Positions 1 to 10,149 are shown, numbered from the stretch's first letter. The stretch is 64,000 nucleotides of DNA from Planococcus versutus (GCF_001186155.3 NZ_CP016540.2:1714001-1778000), one strand, 5' to 3'. Numbers and translations are program-made. Notes: generated from the sequence alone by a model not told the origin.

Positions 1-87
1 TTTTACATGTTGGAATTCCATAACACGCCAAATTCCGCCGTCTACTTCAATGGTGACACCTGTCTTAAAATCGTTTACTGAAATCAT
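1..87 (-). CDS. efp: elongation factor P, N-terminal part (cut by window edge)
   Basis: The minus strand from 87 reads [18 protein letters not shown], then [10 protein letters not shown], which is the characteristic start of bacterial elongation factor P. EF-P enters the ribosome E site and relieves stalling at polyproline. Only about 29 codons are present because the gene runs off the left edge. A GGAGG Shine-Dalgarno sequence lies 6 bases before the ATG. It is the last gene of the peptidase-efp pair, as in Bacillus (yqhT-efp). Confidence 0.85.
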   Translation of the reverse strand, partial: MISVNDFKTGVTIEVDGGIWRVMEFQHVK

Positions 88-104
88 AGTAGTTCCTCCG
101 TTTG

Positions 105-1163
105 TTATAAAATGCGTAGCTCTTTTGTGGAGTTAGTCAACCGTTCATTTCCTGACTCGGTTATCAGTATATCATCTTCAATGCGCACTCCGCCAATTCC
201 CGGTAGATAAATTCCCGGTTCTACTGTTACCGCCATTCCCTGCTCTAAAATCGTTTCTGATTTAAAAGACAAACCTGGACTCTCGTGCACTTCTAAACCG
301 ATGCCGTGACCTGTCGAATGACCAAATGCATCGCCGTATCCTTTAGACTTGATATAATCACGCGCAATGGCATCTGCTTCGATTCCACTCATTCCTGGTC
401 CGATCTTTTCAACGCCTAATTCTTGCGCCTTTAAGACAACATTATAAATTTCTTTCATTTTTTCTGAAGGTTCTCCAACAGCAACTGTGCGCGTGATATC
501 TGAAATGTAGCCATTGTAAAGCGCACCAAAATCAAGCGTGATCATGTCGCCTTGTTCAATCACTTTATCCGATGCCACACCATGAGGAAATGCCGAACGA
601 AGTCCTGAAGCCACAATAATATCAAAACTAGATGAAGTCGCACCTTGTTGTCTCATAAAAAACTCTAACTCGTTAGAAACTTCAAGCTCGGTAACACCAG
701 CGCGAATAAACCCGCAAATGTGTTCAAATGCATCGTCCGCAATTTTGGCTGCGGCTTTTAACACAGACACCTCTTCTGGTGTTTTAACCATTCGAAGCTT
801 TTCAATCAAATCGCTAATGGGTTCGAATTTTACATCTACTTTTTCTTTATAGGACATAACTGTTGAATACGTCATATAATCTTGTTCAAAAGCAAGTGTT
901 TCGATTCCCCTCGATTGGACTGTTTTGATTACTTCATCCATTAGGTTTTTTTTCGCTTGAACTACTTTAAATTCTTTAACTTGCTCATTTGCTTGTTCGG
1001 TATAGCGAAAATCAGTAATAAAAACAGCTTCTTTCTTAGTGACAAGTGCCAGTCCTGCTGTTCCTGTAAATTCTGTAATGTACCTCAAATTATAAGGACT
1101 CGTGACGAGCACCGCTCCTACGTTTCTTTTTTCCATTTCAGCACGTAATTTTTGAAGTTTCAC
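105..1163 (-). CDS. M24 family Xaa-Pro peptidase (YqhT/PepQ-like)
   Basis: A cytoplasmic metallopeptidase predicted to cleave X-Pro bonds. The N-terminal creatinase-like domain (about residues 1-125) is followed by a pita-bread M24 catalytic domain. The metal-site motifs are visible: an Asp in LDFGALYNG, an Asp in SDITRT, a His in [11 protein letters not shown], a Glu in [10 protein letters not shown] and a Glu in GVRIEDD. The frame is open to an ATG at 1172, but the GAGAGG ribosome site touches that ATG. It is well spaced for a GTG at 1163, giving [10 protein letters not shown], which matches the usual family start. It lies directly upstream of efp with a short gap, the usual Firmicute order. 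Exact substrate preference (dipeptidase or aminopeptidase) cannot be told from sequence. Confidence 0.9.
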   Translation of the reverse strand: MKLQKLRAEMEKRNVGAVLVTSPYNLRYITEFTGTAGLALVTKKEAVFITDFRYTEQANEQVKEFKVVQAKKNLMDEVIKTVQSRGIETLAFEQDYMTYSTVMSYKEKVDVKFEPISDLIEKLRMVKTPEEVSVLKAAAKIADDAFEHICGFIRAGVTELEVSNELEFFMRQQGATSSSFDIIVASGLRSAFPHGVASDKVIEQGDMITLDFGALYNGYISDITRTVAVGEPSEKMKEIYNVVLKAQELGVEKIGPGMSGIEADAIARDYIKSKGYGDAFGHSTGHGIGLEVHESPGLSFKSETILEQGMAVTVEPGIYLPGIGGVRIEDDILITESGNERLTNSTKELRIL

Positions 1164-1180
1164 TGTATCCATCCTCTCTG

Positions 1181-1609
1181 TTATTGTAAAAGCAATGCAT
1201 GAAGTGCTAATTTGTAAACATTTTGACCAAAGCCAACTATTTGTCCGGCGCTAACCGGTGCAATAAATGAATGATGGCGGAATGTCTCTCGTTTGTGGAC
1301 ATTTGATATATGTACTTCTATAACAGGAACGTCTATCGCAGCAATAGCATCTCGTATCGCAATGCTCGTATGTGTATAAGCACCTGCATTTAAAACAATA
1401 CCAGATAACGCATCATCCCCAGCGCCGTGAATCCAGTCAATCAATTCACCTTCATGATTAGATTGTCGGCAAATCAATTCAATACCGTGATGGTAAGAAA
1501 ATTCCACAAGATCTTGTTCTAACTCTTCTAATGTGAACGTTCCATATGCTTCTTTTTCACGCTTACCCAGACGATTCAAATTCGGACCGTTCAAAACCAG
1601 TACACGCAT
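1181..1609 (-). CDS. aroQ: type II 3-dehydroquinate dehydratase
   Basis: Converts 3-dehydroquinate to 3-dehydroshikimate in the shikimate pathway. The 142-residue length fits the small dodecameric type II enzymes. The hallmark N-terminus LVLNGPNLNRLGKRE carries the catalytic loop region, LNAGAYTHTS matches the substrate-binding block, and EVHISNVHKRE precedes the HH pair. An open frame extends upstream, but GAGGAGGG spaced 9 bases from the ATG at 1609 (MRVLVLNG) fixes the start. The gene lies 17 bases upstream of the peptidase gene on the same strand and is probably co-transcribed. aroK, another shikimate-pathway gene, sits at 10.5 kb. Confidence 0.95.
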   Translation of the reverse strand: MRVLVLNGPNLNRLGKREKEAYGTFTLEELEQDLVEFSYHHGIELICRQSNHEGELIDWIHGAGDDALSGIVLNAGAYTHTSIAIRDAIAAIDVPVIEVHISNVHKRETFRHHSFIAPVSAGQIVGFGQNVYKLALHALLLQ

Positions 1610-1686
1610 GCATCGATACCCTCCTCTCAATGCTCTCTCCATTATTTTAACATATCAGAACAATCGAGCAACTATAAAAGAAAAAT

Positions 1687-1843
1687 GACAGTAGCCGTGT
1701 AGATTCGACGGGCATAAGATGCTCTCGCGAAGCGACGTTTCTTCAGCCGCACAGCTAGAGTGGCTTATGACCCTAGAATCTGGCTGTTGGAGCCTAGACA
1801 TAAGAAAAGCGACAGCAGCCGTGTAGATTCGCCGGGCTTAAGA
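1687..1843. repeat. small intergenic repeat cluster (two direct copies, one inverted)
   Basis: Two direct copies of a roughly 33-base unit lie at 1687-1719 and 1811-1843. They share GCCGTGTAGATTCG and differ at about four positions. Between them, 1761-1790 reads as a degenerate inverted copy (CTTATG..CCC..GAATCT..GGCTG). Together they could form a long imperfect hairpin in RNA. No protein is evident. It may be a genome-wide intergenic repeat or a small RNA; only one cluster is seen here. Confidence 0.5.
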
Positions 1844-1882
1844 CGACTTACTAAAAAGCCTTTTCAAGCTAAACACATATAA

Positions 1883-1910
1883 AACGCGGTGGCTAGTTAG
1901 CCACCGCGTT
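1883..1910 (-). terminator. intrinsic terminator of nrdJ
   Basis: Perfect 13-base arms, AACGCGGTGGCTA and TAGCCACCGCGTT, with a 2-base loop, lie 8 bases past the nrdJ stop. The T tract on the minus strand is short (TTTTATATG). Confidence 0.8.
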
Positions 1911-1917
1911 CATTAGT

Positions 1918-4479
1918 TTACAATCCACATTTTAATTGAGCACTACAGTTGGTGCATGTGTTGCAACCACCCATTTCTTCGACTGTTCCTTTTCGACAAA
2001 CTGGACAAGTGTCGCCTACTTCAGAACCAATCGAAACGTTTGTTGAACGAATGTCTTGAATCGTATCAATTAATACGATCGGGCGTTTACCCGATTCTTC
2101 CGGTTGCTCTTCATCTTCAAAATTATTGTCTTCTGCTGTTAATGTTAATACTTGAGAATCCCGACTGCCATCGACATAAACTGTGCCGCCTTTAGCCCCA
2201 CCTTTATACAAACGCTCATATACGCCTTCTACTTGTTCGACCGTATAACCGCGTGGTGCGTTAACCGTTTTTGAGATAGAAGAATCAATCCAGCGTTGGA
2301 TAATGCATTGAACATCTGCATGTGCTTCTGGTGCTAGTTCCATTGATGTTACAAATGCTTTTGGTAAGTTTTCTTCATCAGCTTCTGGGTTGTTTTTTAA
2401 GTATTCACGAACAATATCCGCTTTAACTTCAATAAATTTACCAAGACGTCCACTACGGTAATAAGTAAACGAATAATAAGGTTCAAGTCCTGTTGAAACG
2501 CCTACCATTGTACCAGTAGATCCTGTAGGAGCGACTGTCAATAAATGAGAGTTGCGAATTCCTTTTTCAAGAACTGCTTCGCGAACATGCTCTGGCATGT
2601 CTTGCATAAATCCAGTGTTCGTAAATGCTTTGCGAAGTGCTGCTGTTTCTTCATCTGTTTTACCAACTAGGAATGGAAAACTGCCACGTTCTGCCGCTAT
2701 GTCCGTTGAAATTTCGTAAGCTGCAGTCGCAATCGTCTTGAAGATTTCATCCACAAGTTCATTGCCTTCTGGTGAACCATATTCTTTGTCGCAGTAAATC
2801 AGTAGATCAGCTAATCCCATAACTCCAAGACCTACACGGCGTTCGCCAAGTGCTTGTATTTGGTTTTCTTCAAGGAAATATGGTGTTGCATCAATTACGT
2901 TATCTTGCATGCGGACACCGACACGAACAGTTTCTTTTAAGCTTTCAAAATCAACTGTTTTTGTTTTTGGATCTGCAAATTGCGCCAAGTTGACTGCTGC
3001 TAAGTTACAAACCGAATAAGGCGCTAATGGTTGTTCTCCACAAGGGTTTGTTGCTACAACTTTTTGACCATATGCTGCGGCATTGGTTTTTTCATTAGCA
3101 TTATCGATAAAGAAAATACCCGGTTCTGCTGAATACGTTGCACAAATATTGATCAAGTTCCAGAGTTCACGCGCTTTCATCGTACGGTAAACACGAACGC
3201 CATGTCCCATGCTTTCCCATTCACGAACATCACCAATTTCTTGCCATTTTTTGTTATAAACAGCCATTTCTTCTTTTGAATATGACTCAACTGCCGGGAA
3301 ACGCAAGTCAAAATCCGCATCATTTTCGACTGCTGTCATAAAGTCACTCGTCAATGTAACTGAAATATTCGCTCCAGTTAGGAATTCTTCGTTATGAACA
3401 GAATACGTACCACCATCGCGCAATTTCGTGTCAGCATCTCGCATAATTTTTTCATTAAATCCACCCATGCCAGGAATTGTACGGTAGTTCAAAATTCCTT
3501 GATACATTGCATCTTCTTGAGCTGTCAGCGGTTTAAATTTCAATTTATCGTAAGCTAACTTTTTAATCGTCTCATCATTTGTTTTTTCGATTAAATAACG
3601 TAAAATTCTTGGGTTTTGCATTTTCGAAATGATAAATTCTGCGATATCTGGATGCCAGTCTGCAAGCATGATCATTTGCGCACCACGTCGTGATCCACCT
3701 TGTTCAACAAGATGTGTCAGTTTTGCAATATCATCCAACCAAGATACAGATCCTGATGATTTGCCATTGACTCCACGAGCTAACGTGTTGCGCGGACGAA
3801 GGGTTGAACCGTTTGTACCGACGCCTCCTCCGCGACTCATAATTTCCATTACTTGTTTACGGTGATCTGAAATGCCTTCACGTGAATCCGCAACAAATGG
3901 CATTACGTAACAATTAAAATAAGTTACATCTGTATCTGCTCCCGCTCCATAAAGAACACGTCCAGCTGGAATAAACTTCAAATCAACCAATTGCTGATAG
4001 AATTTCTCAAACCATTCTTGACGCTTTTCAACTGTTTTCTCAACAGAAGCAAGACCAGTTGCGTTACGTTTTGCAATTTGCTCATAGAAAACTTCCATCG
4101 GCTTTTCAATCACTTCGATCGGACGGTTAACAACGCCTGCTGCTTGTTCTTCTGGGTTATCAATTGCGCTTCTATAATCTTCTTCAATCCAAACTTTTGC
4201 TTTGTTTGCATCTTTATCGATTGAAACGATATATCCAAGGCCGCGAGCTGGAAACTTCGGATCTTCTTTAACCGTTAAAACAACAAAATCACCTGCTTTA
4301 AGTGTTTTTTTCTCTGTGTCCTTAAACGAATAACGGTCAATCATAACAAGGCGCGATACCCCTTTATGCGTTAACTTCATATCGGGTGAGATTGCATGAA
4401 CTTGTGGGAACGTTTTGATATCTTCATTTAAAGCTTGTGTGTTTAATGAATACTGGGATTGTTGTGTGGCGGAAACCAT
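1918..4479 (-). CDS. nrdJ: adenosylcobalamin-dependent (class II) ribonucleotide reductase
   Basis: Reduces ribonucleotides to deoxyribonucleotides with adenosylcobalamin as radical source. The 853 residues show the R1-like barrel with NPCGEQPLAPYSVCNLAAVN, which holds the active-site Cys and the Cys-x-Glu radical pair. Substrate and effector motifs include GGGVGTNGSTLRP and APTGSTGTMVGVS. The C-terminal zinc-ribbon tail has CPVC, then GCNTCTNC, then a terminal CGL. That tail is typical of B12-dependent RNRs and supplies re-reducing cysteines. GGAGG precedes the ATG. The gene stands alone with its own terminator. Tandem NrdR-like boxes upstream suggest repression by NrdR. No cobalamin riboswitch was recognised upstream. 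Confidence 0.96.
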   Translation of the reverse strand: MVSATQQSQYSLNTQALNEDIKTFPQVHAISPDMKLTHKGVSRLVMIDRYSFKDTEKKTLKAGDFVVLTVKEDPKFPARGLGYIVSIDKDANKAKVWIEEDYRSAIDNPEEQAAGVVNRPIEVIEKPMEVFYEQIAKRNATGLASVEKTVEKRQEWFEKFYQQLVDLKFIPAGRVLYGAGADTDVTYFNCYVMPFVADSREGISDHRKQVMEIMSRGGGVGTNGSTLRPRNTLARGVNGKSSGSVSWLDDIAKLTHLVEQGGSRRGAQMIMLADWHPDIAEFIISKMQNPRILRYLIEKTNDETIKKLAYDKLKFKPLTAQEDAMYQGILNYRTIPGMGGFNEKIMRDADTKLRDGGTYSVHNEEFLTGANISVTLTSDFMTAVENDADFDLRFPAVESYSKEEMAVYNKKWQEIGDVREWESMGHGVRVYRTMKARELWNLINICATYSAEPGIFFIDNANEKTNAAAYGQKVVATNPCGEQPLAPYSVCNLAAVNLAQFADPKTKTVDFESLKETVRVGVRMQDNVIDATPYFLEENQIQALGERRVGLGVMGLADLLIYCDKEYGSPEGNELVDEIFKTIATAAYEISTDIAAERGSFPFLVGKTDEETAALRKAFTNTGFMQDMPEHVREAVLEKGIRNSHLLTVAPTGSTGTMVGVSTGLEPYYSFTYYRSGRLGKFIEVKADIVREYLKNNPEADEENLPKAFVTSMELAPEAHADVQCIIQRWIDSSISKTVNAPRGYTVEQVEGVYERLYKGGAKGGTVYVDGSRDSQVLTLTAEDNNFEDEEQPEESGKRPIVLIDTIQDIRSTNVSIGSEVGDTCPVCRKGTVEEMGGCNTCTNCSAQLKCGL

Positions 4480-4513
4480 TTGACAATTCCTCCTTTATGT
4501 TATATGGAGCTAG

Positions 4514-4561
4514 ATACTATATATAGTATTACTTCGATTCCCATCATACTACATATTGAAA
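4514..4561 (-). promoter_or_regulatory. tandem NrdR-box-like operators upstream of nrdJ
   Basis: Box 1 at 4514-4529 is a perfect 16-base palindrome, ATACTATATATAGTAT. Box 2 at 4546-4561 is ATACTACATATTGAAA. Both fit the known NrdR box pattern (acaCwAtATaTwGtgt). Their centres are 32 bp apart, about three helical turns, as is usual for paired NrdR boxes. They lie 35-82 bp before the nrdJ start. The assignment rests on pattern and position only. Confidence 0.65.
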
Positions 4562-4583
4562 CTTGTTTTCAATAACAAGTTTC
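4558..4583. repeat. perfect inverted repeat upstream of nrdJ
   Basis: The arms GAAACTTGTT and AACAAGTTTC flank a 6-base loop and overlap the edge of NrdR-like box 2. It lies between lipM and nrdJ. There is no T run on either strand, so it is not an obvious terminator. It could be another operator half or a processing hairpin. Confidence 0.4.
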
Positions 4584-4655
4584 TGACGGAATTTCCAATT
4601 TGCTTGGAAAGCTCGATTCATCAAGGTTTCTCCAATGAAAATGAGCCGAAAGACA

Positions 4656-5492
4656 CTACACGCGAAAATTCCATTCAGAATTCGCATATTTTTTTTGTTC
4701 AATGGTCTTGACTTCTTCAAGTTGTTGAGCAGTTAGTTGGAATGGAGTAAAGTTGATCGATAAAGCCTGTTCAAATCCAGCTTTAAAAGCTCGGATGCAT
4801 TGTTCTTGTGTGACTGGCTGCTCGCTTAGTAAATTAATAGCAACGGCTTTTTCTGGGATTTTAAGACGCATCCGCTCTTTCGCCGTTTCACTTGAAAATT
4901 TAAAAACCGATAAAAGTTTTTCAGCGTCCAAGTCAAGCAAAATGGCACCGTGTTGCAAGATAACTCCTTTTTGGCGCGTTTGAGCACTTCCTGCTACTTT
5001 CTTGCCTTCAACGACCATTTCATACCAGCTTGGCGCATCAAAACAAACAGCTGATTTTGGCTTTTTCAAATCCGTTCGCTGATCTTCTGTATCAGGCACC
5101 GAAAAGGAAGCATCTAATCCTAAGTTGTGAAAACCTTTTAATAAACCTTCACTCAATGCCCGGTAGACCTCTGTGACTGTTTCAGGCATACCCGGATAAG
5201 CTTCGCTCACAATAATACTATATGTAAGTTCATGTTCATGAAGAACACCTCTGCCACCAGTTGGTCGACGAACAAATCCCAGTCCAAGCCGATCTACTGC
5301 TTCCATATCGATTTCTTTTTCTACTTTTTGAAAATAGCCGATTGAAAGAGCTGCTGGTTGCCAACTGTAAAAACGAATCACAGGTGGAATAAGTCCTTCA
5401 CTATGCCATGTTAGCAAGGCTTCGTCTAACGCCATATTAAAAGATGGACTTCCCGCACCTGAATTTATAAAATTCCATTTTGGATATTTCAC
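4656..5492 (-). CDS. lipM: octanoyl-[acyl carrier protein] transferase LipM
   Basis: Transfers octanoate from acyl carrier protein to GcvH at the start of lipoate assembly in Gram-positives. The 278-residue protein has the BPL_LplA_LipB fold. It shows [18 protein letters not shown] and then CFDAPSWYE, whose Cys is the acyl-carrying residue in B. subtilis LipM, followed by [14 protein letters not shown] and [10 protein letters not shown]. The start is a GTG at 5492, 7 bases behind AGGAGG. It sits beside the glycine cleavage genes, whose H protein needs lipoylation, in the same order as B. subtilis yqhM-yqhL-gcvPB. LplA-type ligases are related, but the Cys motif argues for LipM. Confidence 0.92.
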   Translation of the reverse strand: MKYPKWNFINSGAGSPSFNMALDEALLTWHSEGLIPPVIRFYSWQPAALSIGYFQKVEKEIDMEAVDRLGLGFVRRPTGGRGVLHEHELTYSIIVSEAYPGMPETVTEVYRALSEGLLKGFHNLGLDASFSVPDTEDQRTDLKKPKSAVCFDAPSWYEMVVEGKKVAGSAQTRQKGVILQHGAILLDLDAEKLLSVFKFSSETAKERMRLKIPEKAVAINLLSEQPVTQEQCIRAFKAGFEQALSINFTPFQLTAQQLEEVKTIEQKKYANSEWNFRV

Positions 5493-5533
5493 AAGATCGC
5501 CTCCTATTTCCGATAATTAGTGTAACATTGGCA

Positions 5534-5563
5534 TTGAATATCCGTCATCTCTTCTCTTATAAT
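5534..5563 (+). promoter_or_regulatory. putative sigma-A promoter of yqhL
   Basis: TTGAAT at 5534-5539 and TATAAT at 5558-5563 are separated by 18 bases, 28 bases before the yqhL start. This fits a housekeeping promoter for the gene diverging from lipM. Confidence 0.45.
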
Positions 5564-5591
5564 AAAGGAAGAGTAGAAAGGGGCAAGAACA

Positions 5592-5975
5592 TTGGAGTTT
5601 TTATACATTACGATCGCAATACTGTTAGCAATCCTCATTTATGCGGTAATTACTTATTTCCGCATGAAAAAAGCTGTCACGAACTTGACACAAGAACAAT
5701 TTATCGAAGGTTATCGCAAAGCTCAATTAATTGATGTCCGCGAGCCGAAAGATTTTGCGGCAGGTCACATTTTAGGAGCCCGCAATATTCCTCAAACACA
5801 ATTGCGTCAGCGTTATAAAGAAATCCGTCAAGACAAGCCGGTTTATTTATACGACCAAAACGGAGCACGTAGTGGCCGTGTTGCAATTTTCTTGAAGAAA
5901 AAAGGCTATAAACAATTGTTCCAACTGCAAGGCGGGTTTAAACAATGGACCGGAAAAATTAAAGCTAAAAATTAA
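5592..5975 (+). CDS. yqhL: membrane-anchored rhodanese-like protein YqhL, active-site Cys replaced
   Basis: A 127-residue protein with an N-terminal membrane segment (about residues 3-22) and a single rhodanese domain. The conserved IDVREPKDFAAGHILGARNIP block and the GGFKQW tail are present. In active rhodaneses the loop after the strand VYLY begins with the sulfur-carrying Cys (CxxGxRS). Here it reads YLYDQNGARSGR, with Asp (codon GAC) at that place. The protein is therefore probably not a sulfurtransferase and may bind a partner instead. The start is TTG behind AAAGGGG. It diverges from lipM and has its own promoter and terminator. Confidence 0.85.
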   Translation: MEFLYITIAILLAILIYAVITYFRMKKAVTNLTQEQFIEGYRKAQLIDVREPKDFAAGHILGARNIPQTQLRQRYKEIRQDKPVYLYDQNGARSGRVAIFLKKKGYKQLFQLQGGFKQWTGKIKAKN

Positions 5976-5982
5976 ACACTTA

Positions 5983-6017
5983 AAACCCTTCCACCTATGC
6001 TTGGAAGGGTTTTTTTC
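5983..6017 (+). terminator. terminator of yqhL
   Basis: AAACCCTTCC pairs with GGAAGGGTTT and is followed by a T run, just after the yqhL stop. Confidence 0.85.
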
Positions 6018-6124
6018 TATCTTCATGACTTCCTCACTGTCTAAGACCCTAACAGCCACTCAGGTGCGTTAATAGCGTTGTATCTCTCTTTTTTTAAAAG
6101 AGCCGTTACTTAAATGCTTCCATA

Positions 6125-6164
6125 CAAAAAAGGCGTGAAAGCCAAATAGCTTTCACGCCTTTTT
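6125..6164 (-). terminator. terminator of the gcv operon
   Basis: AAGGCGTGAAAGC pairs with GCTTTCACGCCTT. T/A runs on both sides make it usable in both directions. It lies just beyond the gcvPB stop. Confidence 0.85.
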
Positions 6165-6169
6165 AATTT

Positions 6170-7633
6170 CTATTCAGTTTTATAGTAACGAAGCACAGGC
6201 TTACGTGCCGCTTTTGTTTCATCTAAGCGGTTGATGACTGTCGTATGCGGTGCATTTTGAACAATTTCCGGATTATCTTCAACTTCTTTGGCAATTTGAA
6301 TCAGTGCATCGATAAACGCATCCAATGTTTCTTTAGATTCGGTTTCAGTTGGTTCAATCATCATGCCTTCTTCAACGTTTAATGGGAAGTAGATTGTTGG
6401 CGGATGATAGCCAAAGTCAAGCAAGCGTTTGGCCATGTCTAATGTACGGACGCCCAATTTTTTCTGGCGACGTCCACTTAAGACAAATTCATGCTTGCAA
6501 TGACGATCGTATGGCAAATCAAAATGAGGCTGTAATTTACGCATCATGTAGTTGGCGTTCAACACAGCATATTCTGTGACTGCCTTTAAGCCATCTGGTC
6601 CCATTGACCGAATGTACGTATAGGCGCGTACGTTAATACCGAAGTTACCATAGTATGGTTTAACACGACCAATTGACTCTGGACGGTTGTAGTCAAACGT
6701 ATAAGCATCATCTTTTTTTACTAATAGTGGTTTTGGCAAATACGGCAGTAAATCTTTTTTTACGCCTACTGGACCTGATCCCGGACCACCGCCACCATGA
6801 GGTCCTGTGAACGTTTTATGCAAGTTCAAGTGAACCACATCAAAGCCCATGTCACCAGGACGAGCCTTTGACATAACCGCGTTCAAGTTGGCACCGTCGT
6901 AATACAGTTTCCCACCAACTTCATGAACAATCGCTGCCATTTCTAAAATTTGTTCTTCAAATAAACCGAGTGTATTTGGGTTGGTCAACATTAACGCCGC
7001 TGTATCGTCTCCAATAACACGCTTCAAATCTTCTAAATCCACAAGTCCTTGATCACTCGATTTAACCGTTACCGTCTCAAATCCAGCAACAGTTGCTGAA
7101 GCAGGATTTGTGCCATGTGCCGAATCTGGAACAATAACTTTTGTTCGTTTTAAATCGCCACGTGACTCATGGTAAGCCCGAATCATCATCAAGCCTGTCC
7201 ACTCACCGTGTGCGCCTGCAGCCGGCTGCAATGTTACTTCGTCCATCCCAGTAATTTCTTTCAAATGTTCTTGTAAATCAAACATCAATTCAAGAGCTCC
7301 TTGAACTGTTTTTTCATCTTGTAACGGATGAATGTTTGCAAATCCGGGGAAACGCGCAACAGATTCATTAATTTTTGGATTGTACTTCATCGTACAAGAA
7401 CCGAGTGGATAAAAACCTGAATCTACACCGTGGTTACGGTTTGATAAGGCTGTGTAATGACGCATGATATCAAGTTCTGATACTTCTGGCAGTTCTGCTA
7501 CTTCTGTACGAATTAAATCAGCTGGTAATAACTCGCTCAAATCAACTTCAGGTACGTCAAGTGTTGGCAAGCTATAGCCGATGCGGCCTTCTTTTGTTAA
7601 TTCAAAAATTAGCGCTTGGTTGTCCTTATGCAT
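6170..7633 (-). CDS. gcvPB: glycine dehydrogenase (decarboxylating) subunit 2
   Basis: The PLP-carrying subunit of the two-subunit P protein of the glycine cleavage system. With GcvPA it decarboxylates glycine and passes aminomethyl to lipoyl-GcvH. The 487 residues include [32 protein letters not shown] and the PLP-lysine block [18 protein letters not shown]. The frame is open to a GTG at 7642, but the ATG at 7633 ([11 protein letters not shown]) fits family starts. It overlaps the end of gcvPA by 8 bases, which indicates translational coupling. It is the last gene of the gcvT-gcvPA-gcvPB operon. Confidence 0.96.
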   Translation of the reverse strand: MHKDNQALIFELTKEGRIGYSLPTLDVPEVDLSELLPADLIRTEVAELPEVSELDIMRHYTALSNRNHGVDSGFYPLGSCTMKYNPKINESVARFPGFANIHPLQDEKTVQGALELMFDLQEHLKEITGMDEVTLQPAAGAHGEWTGLMMIRAYHESRGDLKRTKVIVPDSAHGTNPASATVAGFETVTVKSSDQGLVDLEDLKRVIGDDTAALMLTNPNTLGLFEEQILEMAAIVHEVGGKLYYDGANLNAVMSKARPGDMGFDVVHLNLHKTFTGPHGGGGPGSGPVGVKKDLLPYLPKPLLVKKDDAYTFDYNRPESIGRVKPYYGNFGINVRAYTYIRSMGPDGLKAVTEYAVLNANYMMRKLQPHFDLPYDRHCKHEFVLSGRRQKKLGVRTLDMAKRLLDFGYHPPTIYFPLNVEEGMMIEPTETESKETLDAFIDALIQIAKEVEDNPEIVQNAPHTTVINRLDETKAARKPVLRYYKTE

Positions 7634-8993
7634 GAGTAGCACCTACTTTCTGTACTTTTGCAGCAATTTCTTGCACAAATATATCGATTTCTTCTTTTGT
7701 TCGCTGTTCAGTAACTGCAATTAGCATATGGTTTTGGAATTCGTCGTAGCTCAATCCCAGATCATATCCGCCGATTATGTCTTGTTCAAACAAATGATCG
7801 TTTAATTGCTTGACCGATTCTTTGGTCTTTATAACGAATTCATTAAAGTGAGCGCCTTTAAAGACAATTTCGAATCCGGCTTTTTCCATTTGTTGTTTCA
7901 TATAATGTGTTTTAACGATATTTTGTTTTGCAATTTCTTGTGTTCCTACTTTGCCGAGAGCTGTCATCGCAACTGAAGCCGCTAATGCGTTCAACGCTTG
8001 GTTCGAACAGATATTAGACGTCGCTTTATCGCGACGAATATGCTGTTCACGAGCTTGCAACGTCAACACGAATCCGCGACGGCCTTCATCATCTGTTGTT
8101 TCTCCAACAAGACGACCTGGAACTTTGCGCATTAATTTTTTCGTTACTGCAAAATAACCACAATGCGGTCCACCGTATGCTTCTGGAATGCCGAAAGGCT
8201 GTGCATCCCCCACCGTAATATCTGCACCTAGTTGACCTGGGGCAGTTAATGCACCAAGTGCTAATGGATTTGAAGAAACTGATAACAATGCGCCTGATCC
8301 ATGTACGATTGGTTCAATTTCTTTTAAGTTTTCAACTTGACCGAAAAAATTTGGATATTGAATCATTACTGTCGCAACGTCATCGTCCATCATTTCTTTT
8401 AATGCGTTCAAGTCAGTATGCCCGTCTTTTAATGGGATTTCTATTACATCAATCGACTGGCCAAGTGCATATGTGCGCACAACGTCACGTGATTCTGGAT
8501 GAACTGCACGAGATACAAGTATTTTCTTACGTTTTGTGTGTCCCGCAGCAAGCATCCCTGCTTCAGCAAGTGCTGTACCGCCGTCATACATAGAAGAGTT
8601 AGCAATATCCATGCCTGTCAATTCACTAATCATTGTTTGGAATTCAAAAATTGCTTGCAATTCACCTTGTGAAATTTCTGGCTGGTAAGGAGTGTAGGCT
8701 GTGTAAAACTCAGAACGTGAAATTACATGATCAACAATAATTGGCTTGTAATGATCGTATACACCCGCTCCAAGGAATGAAGCATAACGATTAGTGTCGG
8801 CGTTTTTAGCAGCAAGCTGTGCCAATTCTTTGGTCAGTGAAGACTCAGATTTAGCCGGTTTGATATTGTATTCGCCTTTAAAACGGACTTTTTCTGGAAT
8901 GTCTGCAAACAATTCATCTATAGATTCGATACCGATTGTTTCCAACATTTCTTGTTTGTCTTGTACGGTCATTGGTAAATAGCGATGTTTCAT
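7626..8993 (-). CDS. gcvPA: glycine dehydrogenase (decarboxylating) subunit 1
   Basis: The non-PLP-binding partner of GcvPB in the glycine cleavage P protein. The 455 residues start [17 protein letters not shown]. They contain the typical [30 protein letters not shown] and [11 protein letters not shown] blocks. The frame is open further upstream, but AAAGGGG lies 11 bases before the ATG at 8993 and the family begins with M-K-H-R-Y. It is 27 bases downstream of gcvT on the same transcript and is controlled by the glycine riboswitch. Confidence 0.96.
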   Translation of the reverse strand: MKHRYLPMTVQDKQEMLETIGIESIDELFADIPEKVRFKGEYNIKPAKSESSLTKELAQLAAKNADTNRYASFLGAGVYDHYKPIIVDHVISRSEFYTAYTPYQPEISQGELQAIFEFQTMISELTGMDIANSSMYDGGTALAEAGMLAAGHTKRKKILVSRAVHPESRDVVRTYALGQSIDVIEIPLKDGHTDLNALKEMMDDDVATVMIQYPNFFGQVENLKEIEPIVHGSGALLSVSSNPLALGALTAPGQLGADITVGDAQPFGIPEAYGGPHCGYFAVTKKLMRKVPGRLVGETTDDEGRRGFVLTLQAREQHIRRDKATSNICSNQALNALAASVAMTALGKVGTQEIAKQNIVKTHYMKQQMEKAGFEIVFKGAHFNEFVIKTKESVKQLNDHLFEQDIIGGYDLGLSYDEFQNHMLIAVTEQRTKEEIDIFVQEIAAKVQKVGATHA

Positions 8994-9020
8994 AGAGTGC
9001 TGTCCCCTTTTCAAGTTAGA

Positions 9021-10121
9021 TTAGTTTGATCGTTTGTAAAATGGTGTTTCTATTGTTCTCGCTTTTAATCGTTTGCCACGAATTTCAACTTCTAATTCAA
9101 GACCCAATTCAGTGTGCTCACTTGAAACTAACGCTAATCCGATATTTTTCTTAAGTGTTGGCGATTGCGTACCTGTTGTCACTTCACCAATTTTTTGGTC
9201 TCCTGCATATACTGGATAGCCAAAACGTGGAATTCCTTTATCCACCATTTCAATGCCTATTAACTTACGCGGCACACCCGCTTCTTTTTGAGTAGCTAAG
9301 GCTTTTTTGCCACTAAAATCTTGTTCTTTTTTTAGTTTTACCACAAAGTTAATACCTGCCTCTAGTGGGGTAATGTCTTTGGACAATTCCTGGCCATATA
9401 ACGCAAGACAGGCTTCAAAGCGCAATGTGTCACGAGCACCTAAACCAACAGGAACTAGCCCTTCAGCTTCACCTTCAGCTAAAATAGTTTCCCACAAACT
9501 CACTAACGATTCAGGAGCGGCATAAATTTCAAAACCATTTTCTCCTGTATAACCTGTACGAGATAAAATCACTGTTTGGTTTGCTATTTTCACATTTTCT
9601 TTAAAACGGAAAGGTTTAATGGTTGTTAACTCTTCGTCTGTTAATCGCTGAAGTATAGTTTCAGCTAATGGGCCTTGCAACGCTAACAAGCCGTAACGAT
9701 CAGAGGCATTATCTATTGTCACATCGCCCTTTTTTGTTTGTTCCATCCATTCAACGTCTTTTTCAATATTAGAAGCATTTACTACTAATAAGTAATGCTC
9801 ATCTGCTAATTTATAAATCAATAAATCATCAACGGTTCCACCGTCTTCGTAACACATTGCTGTATATTGCGCTTGACCATCTTGAATTTTGGACACATCA
9901 TTCGTGACGAGGTGTTGGAGGTACGTTAAGCTATCTGCACCTGTGACAAAAATTTCTCCCATATGTGATACATCAAAAAGACCCGCTTTTGTTCGAACTG
10001 CTTCATGCTCTTCTTTAATACTCGAAAATTGCACAGGCAATTCCCAACCGCCAAAATCAATGGTTTTACCACCATATTTTGAATACGTTTCAAACAGAGG
10101 TGTACGCTTTAACTGTGTCAA
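9021..10121 (-). CDS. gcvT: aminomethyltransferase (glycine cleavage T protein)
   Basis: Takes the aminomethyl group from lipoyl-GcvH, releases ammonia and loads methylene onto tetrahydrofolate. The 366 residues show the GcvT fold, with [38 protein letters not shown] and a C-terminal barrel. The start is a TTG (10121) placed 7 bases after AGGAGG; no better ATG is near. It is the first gene of the operon and is preceded by a tandem glycine riboswitch with a terminator, so glycine should switch it on. Confidence 0.96.
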   Translation of the reverse strand: MTQLKRTPLFETYSKYGGKTIDFGGWELPVQFSSIKEEHEAVRTKAGLFDVSHMGEIFVTGADSLTYLQHLVTNDVSKIQDGQAQYTAMCYEDGGTVDDLLIYKLADEHYLLVVNASNIEKDVEWMEQTKKGDVTIDNASDRYGLLALQGPLAETILQRLTDEELTTIKPFRFKENVKIANQTVILSRTGYTGENGFEIYAAPESLVSLWETILAEGEAEGLVPVGLGARDTLRFEACLALYGQELSKDITPLEAGINFVVKLKKEQDFSGKKALATQKEAGVPRKLIGIEMVDKGIPRFGYPVYAGDQKIGEVTTGTQSPTLKKNIGLALVSSEHTELGLELEVEIRGKRLKARTIETPFYKRSN

Positions 10122-10149
10122 TGAAATTCCTCCTCATTCTTCAACTTCG

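Noticed and set aside
4480..4655. Cobalamin riboswitch before nrdJ
   Set aside because: No B12-box-like sequence was recognised; the leader is short and holds NrdR-like boxes instead.
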